A stretch of DNA of 57,853 nucleotides from Streptomyces sp. F63 (GTDB lineage Bacteria > Actinomycetota > Actinomycetes > Streptomycetales > Streptomycetaceae), in the NCBI RefSeq assembly GCF_018070345.1, contig NZ_JAGPXX010000035.1, positions 1-57,853 on the forward strand, written 5' to 3'. The position numbers were made by a program, and so were the translations under genes. Each line of letters opens with the position of its first letter. The stretch's first letter is position 1. Below, piece by piece: positions 51,853-57,853 of the stretch. The notes below the pieces were generated by a model, which was given only the letters and a program-made list of their open reading frames with translations, searched no databases and had not been told where the DNA came from.

Positions 51853-53133
51853 ATGGACACCCCACCAAAGAGGCCAGAAGGTGCAACGCGCATCGAGCGT
51901 CGTCGTGCCGACGCTCTGATGATGATTACTGGACTTCTGGCTTCCTCAGTGTTGCTTTCCTGGCTCGGCTTCGCTGACGCAAGCGGAGCTCTCTCGTACC
52001 TAGGGCGGCTTACTGGATTCTTCATGCTTATCGCAGCTGTGCTTGCGCTCGTGGGCGCGGTCGCTGTGATCGACTACTGGGGAAAGGAGCGCGTCGCGAA
52101 TTCGGGCGCAGTTGTTCTACTCGGGGTGTTGGCCGTGTTGCTTGCCAACCTCATGATCCTGGCGATCCATGCTCAGGGGCACGAGTACACCCCCTACCTC
52201 GTCATCTGGACCGTGCTGACACTCTGGTCGGTTTGGGCGCTTTGGACACTGTGCCACCGGAAGCAAGTATGGGAAAGTATTCGCTCCCGCCCTACCTTTG
52301 CGGTGGGCGTTCTGGTAACCGGGATTATCGCAGTTGCAAATTTTTCGTATTCGCAGATCTATGTGCCATATTCCAACCCCGTGTTGGTTAGCAGCACCGT
52401 GAAGTTTGGCGAACCCGTCGCCAATCAAAACGGTGGCACCTTGCTGCCGTTGCGCCTGAGGATTAAAAATACGGGGAAAGTTGCTGTGTATGCCATCCAG
52501 AGCCTCTATACCGTCACCGGCCAGAAGGCTTCTCATGTCAAACAGGAAAGGGGGCCAGAGGGCTGGAAGGAGGAGATTGATAATCTTAGTAATGAAATCC
52601 ATCAGAACGTTGATATCGAGGGGTATTACACAATCGAGTCTGGTCGTTTCACGGAGCCTGGCTTGTGGCTCGAACCCGGAGAGAGCTTGACCGAAGAAAA
52701 GATTGTGGAATTGCCGGAAGCGCTGCCCTATCAAGCCGTGACGGCCACGACCTACGTAAACCTGGCTAGAAAAGACCGCCTGACACTCGATAGCCCGTCA
52801 CCTAAGCATTCCTGGAAAAGTTCAGCCCAGCCCGCCCCTAGTTGGGTGACTGGCTGGGGGAGTGGGGGAGATGGTGTCGATTATGTGCAGCATACATACA
52901 CGGTCCAGCCTAGCAGTATTCTATTCGAAGTCACTAGAATTCCAAAAGTAATCACCACGTGGTGGGTTCTCGATCCGTCAGGCCCCTACTTGGCGACTAC
53001 CATCTCCTCACCCGGTGAGGAGGATGATCCGCCCACCCAGAAGGAAGTGGATTCCTGGGTTAAGCGATATGGGTTCATTAGGACCACCAGCGGGACTGCA
53101 GAGTTGCCGGTGTCGGGATTTCCCGGCCAATAA
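51853..53133 (+). CDS. Five-helix membrane protein with a C-terminal beta-rich domain, unknown
   Basis: The protein has 426 residues from ATG 51853. The N-terminal half has five hydrophobic segments: MMITGLLASSVLLSWLGF, FFMLIAAVLALVGAVAVI, VVLLGVLAVLLANLMILAI, LVIWTVLTLWSVWALWTL and AVGVLVTGIIAVANFSYS. The C-terminal 250 residues contain LLPLRLRIKNTGKVAVYAIQ, an Ig-like or NEW1-type beta strand pattern, and end in hydrophilic sequence. GC content is visibly lower than in the toxin genes, so it was probably acquired separately. I do not recognise a family. It follows the Tc genes by 362 bp and could be unrelated. Confidence 0.65.
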   Translation: MDTPPKRPEGATRIERRRADALMMITGLLASSVLLSWLGFADASGALSYLGRLTGFFMLIAAVLALVGAVAVIDYWGKERVANSGAVVLLGVLAVLLANLMILAIHAQGHEYTPYLVIWTVLTLWSVWALWTLCHRKQVWESIRSRPTFAVGVLVTGIIAVANFSYSQIYVPYSNPVLVSSTVKFGEPVANQNGGTLLPLRLRIKNTGKVAVYAIQSLYTVTGQKASHVKQERGPEGWKEEIDNLSNEIHQNVDIEGYYTIESGRFTEPGLWLEPGESLTEEKIVELPEALPYQAVTATTYVNLARKDRLTLDSPSPKHSWKSSAQPAPSWVTGWGSGGDGVDYVQHTYTVQPSSILFEVTRIPKVITTWWVLDPSGPYLATTISSPGEEDDPPTQKEVDSWVKRYGFIRTTSGTAELPVSGFPGQ

Positions 53134-53234
53134 GGAGAGCGTTCAGAGTTCGTGCGGCAGGGTATATCTCAGCACTGACTCGGACCACGGTGATCGTCGC
53201 CATTTATCCTTTGGGCCTACTGACCTTCAAAGTG

Positions 53235-53427
53235 CGGTGTTGGTAGGGTCTGACTTTTCGTGATCCCTGCGGTATGCCGGTTGTATGAGGTATGCGCAAG
53301 GCGGTGGGTTGACCGATGAGCGGCGGGCCTTCCGCGGGAAGTTGAGGCTGGAGGCGGCCGAGCGGTTCGTCCAGGGCGAGGAGAACGCGGTCATCGCTCA
53401 TGACCTGCGGGTCAGTGAGCCTTTTCC
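53235..53427 (+). mobile_element. IS630-family 5' end fragment (right copy), interrupted by the group II intron
   Basis: The left end of an IS630 element (GATCCCTGCGGTATGCCGGT leader) is followed by the transposase N-terminus MRYAQGGGLTDERRAFRGKL and RLEAAERFVQGEENAVIAHD. The frame ends at VSEP, about 10 bases before the intron boundary at 53428. It matches the fragment at 28466-28535 in inverted orientation. Confidence 0.75.
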
Positions 53428-54014
53428 GTGCGCCCAGCAGAACAGGAGGTGACACCGTGACGTAGCGGTGTTCTTGCTGTTCGGAAGCTCGTCGTCGCCT
53501 GCCGGTGGAAGTCCGGTCCGGGTAGCTGCCAGGAGGCCCGGTAGCAGGCTGGCGGCGTTGGAGGGAAACCTCCGGCGTCGAAGCCCAGCGTCAAAGGCCC
53601 TGCAAGGGGGAGCGACGATACGGTCCGTAGCATCACGCGAAGCCTGCGGCGTCGTTACTCAGCCACCCTTTCGGGTGGAACGAGGGAGTGCCGAGCCCTT
53701 CGAAATCGGGGTGAAGGCCATGGAAGCGGTGAAGATCCTGGACGGGCAGCCGTGAAGGACTCCCCGGCGTATGGGGCGCGGAACGTATCGAGGGTGGCGG
53801 CGGGAACTGGGGAGGCCCTCCCTGGCCCGGTGACCTGCGGAGAATCGTCATCGGAAGCGGCGCGTCCTATAACCGGTGATCCCGGGAAGTGGGCGCGGGC
53901 CGGGTGGGCGTCGGAGGTGGCCGTAGTACCGGTTGCAGCCGGGAGACAACACAACTCCTGGTGAGGGAAGGGCCACTGCTTCGTCGGTGCGTCATGAAGT
54001 GAAGGAGGGGCTCG

Positions 54015-55394
54015 GTGAGTGCCCGTGTGGCTAGTCCCGCCGCCGGGGGACGTTCTCCCTCGGACAAGGTCCGTGCCTTGCAGCATGCGCTTTACCGGTC
54101 GGCCAAGGCCGATCCCGGACGACGGTTCCACGCGCTGGGAGACAAGATCCACCGCAGGGATGTGCTCCGGCGCGCGTGGGCCATGGTGCGTGCCAACAAC
54201 GGCGCACCGGGCATCGACCGCATCACCCTGGCCGCGGTCGAGGAGTACGGCATCGACCGTCTTCTCGGCGAGCTGGCCCACGAGTTGAGGCAGGGAACGT
54301 ATCGTTCCTTGCCCGCCCGCCGGGTGCTCATTCCCAAACCGGGGGTGAAGGACGAGCGTAGGCCGCTGTCCATTCCGGCGGTTCGTGACCGCGTCGTGCA
54401 GGCCGCGATGAAGATCGTGCTCGAGCCGGTCTTCGAGGCCGACATGTTGCCGTGCAGCTTCGGGTTCCGCCCGAAACGCTCGGCGCACGACGCTCTGCAG
54501 GTGCTCATCGACGAGCACCACCGGGGCAGACGGTGGGTGGTGGAGACGGACATCGCCGAGTGCTTTTCCGCGATCCCGCATGAAGAGTTGATGCACGCGA
54601 TCGAAGAACGCATCTGTGACCAGTCTGTCCTCAAACTTCTGCGGCAGATCCTGCGCGCCGGGGTGATGGAGGACGGACAGGTGCGGCGGCCGGTGACCGG
54701 AACCCCACAGGGCGGTGTGATTTCACCGTTGATGTGCAACGTCTATCTGCACCGGCTGGACCGGGTATGGGACGCGCACGACGGGACTCTGGTCCGCTAT
54801 GCCGATGACCTGGTCGTGATGTGCTTCTCCCGCAGCCAGGCCGAACGGGCGCTGGCCCGACTGGTTGACCTGCTGGGGGAGTTGGGGCTGAAGCCGAAGG
54901 CGGCCAAAACGAGGATCGTGCACCTGGAAGTGGGAGGGGAAGGCTTTGACTTCCTCGGATTCCACCACCGTCAGGTCCGCTCCCGGGGGCTGCACGGGCG
55001 CCGACGCGTCGACTTCCTCGCCCGCTGGCCCTCGAACAGGGCGATGCAGCACGCCAGGGACCGGATCCGGGAGATTACTGCCCGGCGCCGGCTCCCGCTG
55101 CATCCGCAAGTGATCGTGGAGGACTTGAATTTGTTCCTCCGGGGCTGGATGGCGTACTTCAAGTACGGTCATTCCGCCCGACGCTTCAGCAAGATCGGAC
55201 GATACGCAGAGGAACGGGTCGCGCACTTCATCAGCAGGAAGCACCGGCGCAGCCGGGCCTTCGGCTGGTGGGTGTTTGCGGTTTCGTCTCCGAACCGGCT
55301 CGGATTGATCAGCCCGTACGGGACCGTCGTTGCACCCAGGGCGGGCAAGCCCTGGCGGGAAAGACCGAATGCCGCCGGTGAACGGCGTCGGTGA
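54015..55394 (+). CDS. ltrA: Group II intron reverse transcriptase/maturase
   Basis: The protein has 459 residues from GTG 54015, preceded by GAAGGAGGGG. The reverse transcriptase blocks are in order: GAPGIDRITL, RRVLIPKPGVKDERRPLSIP, LPCSFGFRPKRSAHDAL, the TPQGGVISPLMCNVYL box and the active-site YADD in LVRYADDLVVMC. The maturase X domain follows, with GWMAYFKYGHSARRFSKIGR. No HNH endonuclease is visible after it. The protein helps the intron fold and splice and copies it during retrohoming. It is intact and at the usual length for endonuclease-less forms. Confidence 0.93.
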   Translation: MSARVASPAAGGRSPSDKVRALQHALYRSAKADPGRRFHALGDKIHRRDVLRRAWAMVRANNGAPGIDRITLAAVEEYGIDRLLGELAHELRQGTYRSLPARRVLIPKPGVKDERRPLSIPAVRDRVVQAAMKIVLEPVFEADMLPCSFGFRPKRSAHDALQVLIDEHHRGRRWVVETDIAECFSAIPHEELMHAIEERICDQSVLKLLRQILRAGVMEDGQVRRPVTGTPQGGVISPLMCNVYLHRLDRVWDAHDGTLVRYADDLVVMCFSRSQAERALARLVDLLGELGLKPKAAKTRIVHLEVGGEGFDFLGFHHRQVRSRGLHGRRRVDFLARWPSNRAMQHARDRIREITARRRLPLHPQVIVEDLNLFLRGWMAYFKYGHSARRFSKIGRYAEERVAHFISRKHRRSRAFGWWVFAVSSPNRLGLISPYGTVVAPRAGKPWRERPNAAGERRR

Positions 55395-55425
55395 GCCGTG
55401 TGCGGGAGAACCGCATGCACGGTTC
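55392..55425 (+). ncRNA. Group II intron domain V
   Basis: GAGCCGTGTGCGGGAGAACC through GCATGCACGGTTC folds into the classic 34-nt domain V hairpin: a long stem, a GAGA-type tetraloop region and a two-base bulge. It matches the bacterial consensus GAGCCGTATGCG...CGCACGTACGGTTC. This is the catalytic core of the ribozyme. It overlaps the last codons of the maturase gene. Confidence 0.85.
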
Positions 55426-55492
55426 GAAGCGGCGGGGGCTGGAAACGGAGCGGACGTACTCCGCCACCGCGCCAGCCCCCGACCCTACATCC

Positions 55493-56257
55493 TCACCCTG
55501 AGCCGGCCAGATGCAGGACGAGGACTGCCTGGACGAGGCTGGTGATCCGGGTGGTCGAGCAGCGGGGCTGACGAAGGAGCCGCCAGGACTTGAGGGTGGC
55601 GACGGCCTTCTCGACGAGGGCCCGGATCTTCGTGTGGGACCGGTTCACCGCCTGCTGGCCTGCGGAGAGGGTCTCCCACCGTCCCCAGCACGGGATGCGG
55701 ACCGTGCCGCCGGCGCCTCTGTATCCCTTGTCGGCCCAGCACTGGATACCGGTCTCGGCCAGGGCCTCGACGATGCCGTGTTCGCGGGCCGCGCGAACGT
55801 CGTGGACGGCGCCGGGCAGCGCCGGTGACGCCCACAGCAGCCGGCCGAAGAGGTCGGCGAGGACCTGCACGTTCATACCGTGCTTCTTGTGCTTGCCCGG
55901 AGTAGTACGCCGGTCCGCGGCAATGCAGTCGATCGGCAGGAGCGTGCCGTCCAAGAGAAGGTACGCCTTCACCGACGCAGCCCGCGCCGCGTCGGCCAGG
56001 CTCGGGGCGAGAACGGCCAGGAGCTCGACCGCCTCGGTCACATGGCGGTAGGCCGTCGTGGTGCCGACGCCGAACCCGACCGCGAGCTGGGCATAGGTAT
56101 GTCCCACCCGCAGATGGGCGAGGGTGAGCAGAGCCTGGCGGCCGGCGGCCAAGCGCCGCCACCGGGAGCCGATCGCGCGGCGGTGCCGCCGCGGCTGCTG
56201 AGTGAGGAAGCTGAGGGCGGAGCCGGCCACGTCGACGCCCGACGGGTAGACAAGCAC
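55493..56257 (-). CDS. IS5-family (DDE) transposase
   Basis: This 254-residue protein starts at GTG 56257 (reading LVYPSGVDVAGSALSFLTQQ). An N-terminal helix-turn-helix has HLRVGHTYAQLAVGFGVG and TTTAYRHVTEAVELL. The DDE catalytic core has LLLDGTLLPIDCIAADR (first D), WASPALPGAVHDVRAA and CWADKGYRGAGGT (second D region); the final Glu lies in the ALVEKAVATLKSWR helix. It appears full length for this IS5-type group. Its terminal repeats are not obvious to me. An imperfect inverted repeat (GAAGCC...GGCTTC) lies just upstream of the start. Confidence 0.88.
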   Translation of the reverse strand: MLVYPSGVDVAGSALSFLTQQPRRHRRAIGSRWRRLAAGRQALLTLAHLRVGHTYAQLAVGFGVGTTTAYRHVTEAVELLAVLAPSLADAARAASVKAYLLLDGTLLPIDCIAADRRTTPGKHKKHGMNVQVLADLFGRLLWASPALPGAVHDVRAAREHGIVEALAETGIQCWADKGYRGAGGTVRIPCWGRWETLSAGQQAVNRSHTKIRALVEKAVATLKSWRLLRQPRCSTTRITSLVQAVLVLHLAGSG

Positions 56258-56314
56258 GTGAAGCCTCTGGTGGAGACGGTTCTCTTGGTCGAAAACCCAT
56301 CTACCAGGGGCTTC

Positions 56315-57730
56315 ATCACGTCGTCAGCCCAACTGCCGTACTTCGGAACCAGGTTGGAAAAGGCTCAGTGTCTCTACCGGCGGGCGGACGCGCTCTTCGA
56401 GCTCACCGACGCGGTGCTGTGCACGGACGGGCCGGTGAAGACACTGGTCGAGCTGTCCCTGGCAGTCGAGTACCGGCGCGGGCACGGTGCCCTGTATGCC
56501 GTGCTGGACCGGGGCTGGCTGGAGCCGGCGCGGTTGCGCCGTGCTCTGGCCGACCTGCCGCTGCCGAGGGCGGCCGACGGGCGGATCGTGCTCGCGGTGG
56601 ACGTGTCGCACTGGCTGCGGCCTGACGCGCCGACCAGTGACCAGCGGTTGTTCTGCCACGTCTGTGGACGCGGCGACCGCAGCAGTGATCAGTTCGTGCC
56701 CGGCTGGCCGGACTCCTTCGTCGCTGCCCCGGAAACGGGCCGCACTTCCTGGGTCGCTCTACTGGATGCGATCCGCCTGGGTCCGGCGGATGACGCCACC
56801 CAGGTCACCACCCACCAACTCCGCGAGCCGGTTGATCGCGGCGGGGCACTGGCGGCCGGGCGATGCCGAGATCCTCATCGTCATGGATTCCGGCTACGAC
56901 AGCGCCTACCTCACCCATCCCTGGCGGACCTCCCGGTGGTACTGGTCGGACGCCTGCGCTCGGACCGCGTCATGCTCCGCGATGCCGGCCCCGCCCGCTC
57001 CGGACCGCGCGGCGGACGACCCCGCCGCCACGGCGGTGTCTTCGCCCTCGCCAAGCCCGACACCTGGCACACCCCCGACCTCACCACCACAACGGTCACC
57101 AGCCACTACGGCACCGCCGAGGCGAGGGCCTGGGACCGGATGCACCCCAGACTCACCCACCGCGGCCCCTGGCTCGATCACGCCCACGAAGAACTACCCA
57201 TCCTCCACGGCACGTTGATCCGCCTGAAGGTCGAGCACCTACCGGGCGACCGTGACCCGAAACCCGTCTGGCTGTGGTCCTCGGCGGACAGCGCCACATC
57301 TGCGGACATCGACCGCTGGTGGCAGTCGTTCCTCCGCAGATTCGACCTGGAACACACCTTCCGGCTCATGAAACAGACCCTCGGCTGGACCGCGCCGAAG
57401 ATCCGCTACGCGGACGCCGCCGACCTGTGGACCTGGCTCGTCATCGCCGCCCACACCCAGCTCCGCCTCGCCCGGCCCCTGACGGAGGACCTGCGCCGGC
57501 CCTGGGAACGCCGCACCGAACCCCGCCGCCTCACCCCCGCCCGGGTGAGGCGAGGGTTTCGCAACGGCCGCGCGGCGGCTTCCCGTCCGGCAGCCGCACC
57601 AAAACCGTCCCGGCTCGGCCCAGGACGCCCACCCGGATCCCGCAACAAACAGTGAGCCAGACACCACGACGTCGGCAAGACCGTCAAACGCGCCGAATCG
57701 ATCAAGGAATACCAAGGTCATCAGCGTTAG
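56315..57730 (+). pseudogene. IS transposase (IS4-like DDE, NF041680-type), degraded
   Basis: The frame reads SSAQLPYFGTRLEKAQ, then ADALFELTDAVLCTDGPVKT, DGRIVLAVDVSHWLRPDAPT and, near the end, FLRRFDLEHTFRLMKQTLGW and RRGFRNGRAAAS. It has three defects. About 8 bases are missing near 56827, and one base is missing near 56919. Between them the frame is shifted, so the motif AEILIVMDSGYDSAYLTH is read out of frame. The two shifts cancel, so the reading frame stays open across a scrambled stretch of about 30 residues. A TGA at 57653-57655 replaces the expected Gln codon, and the in-frame tail (HDVGKTVKRAESIKEYQGHQ) runs to TAG 57728-57730. The 5' end beyond 56315 merges with the neighbouring IS, so the start is unclear. 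Confidence 0.75.
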
Positions 57731-57853
57731 AGGTCGTTCTCTATCCGCTCGGGTGGTCGATCGGGCTTCGAACAGGGCGCTGGATCGGGTGACTTGGCGG
57801 CTGGTGGGGCATAGAGGAAGGGCCTCTTGGTAGCTCGCGGTTGTCGAATCCAG
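57729..57853 (+). repeat. Right copy of 125-bp terminal inverted repeat (IS 3' end)
   Basis: This is the reverse complement of 3-127 without mismatch. It begins in the stop codon of the restored transposase frame and runs to the window edge, so it is the downstream IS end. Confidence 0.8.

Larger units (their letters stand above)
53428..55488 (+). mobile_element. Group II intron
   Basis: The 5' end GTGCGCCCAGCAGAACAGGA matches the GUGYGMCCAG-type start of bacterial group II introns. The 3' end is ...CGACCCTAC at 55488, after a domain VI stem of GGGGGCTGG / CCAGCCCCC. Domain IV carries a maturase gene (54015-55394). Total length is 2061 bases. The maturase has no visible endonuclease domain, which fits group IIC-like introns. 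The insertion lies directly behind an IS630 fragment and directly before an IS5-family transposase gene. Confidence 0.85.

Overview
The window is high-GC DNA that reads as an actinomycete, most likely Streptomyces. The codon bias, GTG starts, Streptomyces-like TyrRS, actinomycete-type T4SS proteins and IS families all fit. It is a patchwork of accessory segments. Its first and last 125 bases form a perfect inverted repeat (3-127 / 57729-57853), the downstream end of an IS whose degraded transposase lies at the right edge. The simplest reading is a segment bounded by two outward-facing IS copies.

Layout. (1) 0.6-7.5 kb, plus strand: a tightly packed set of a DUF4254 protein, a PLP-dependent amino-acid decarboxylase, a GT9-like glycosyltransferase, an APH-fold kinase, a GT4 glycosyltransferase and, 113 bp on, a tyrosyl-tRNA synthetase. 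It looks like a glycosylated-metabolite or surface-glycan locus. (2) 7.7-9.7 kb: a HAD hydrolase, a frameshifted DinB/MDMPI-type gene and a small secreted protein. (3) 10.05-27.9 kb: an integrative conjugative element. A minus-strand operon encodes a pilin (VirB2/TrbC-like), a TrbL/VirB6-like channel, a PrgI-family protein, a VirB4 ATPase, a VirD4/TraG-like coupling ATPase, a Replic_Relax protein, a VirB1-like wall hydrolase and a membrane protein. Regulators and cargo flank it. Two methyltransferase-type genes, an excisionase-like HTH protein and a tyrosine integrase are on the plus strand. I see no classical relaxase.

(4) 27.9-34.9 kb: a scrap zone of IS630-family fragments, a two-gene low-GC cassette between 111-bp inverted copies of an IS630 3' end, a MITE-like element with 25-bp terminal inverted repeats, and remnants of a methyltransferase and an RmlD-like gene. 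(5) 35.0-51.5 kb: a two-gene toxin-complex (Tc) locus. One ORF of about 2430 aa is a TcB-TcC fusion (SpvB/TcdB part, Rhs cage, and a C-terminal domain of about 225 aa that may be the toxin). One ORF of about 3003 aa is the TcA pore/receptor subunit, carrying several inserted beta-rich repeats. A low-GC multi-pass membrane protein follows. (6) 53.2-57.85 kb: nested mobile DNA, namely an IS630 5' fragment, a complete-looking group II intron with its maturase, an IS5-family transposase gene, and a decayed transposase ending in the terminal repeat.

How it works together: the Tc genes would assemble TcA with the TcB-TcC cocoon and inject the C-terminal domain into a target cell. The conjugative element brings its own transfer machinery and integrase. 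The first cluster probably makes or decorates a small amine-containing product or a surface glycan. Several single-base indels (MDMPI gene, methyltransferase remnant, terminal transposase) may be real decay or base-calling errors; the sequence alone cannot decide.
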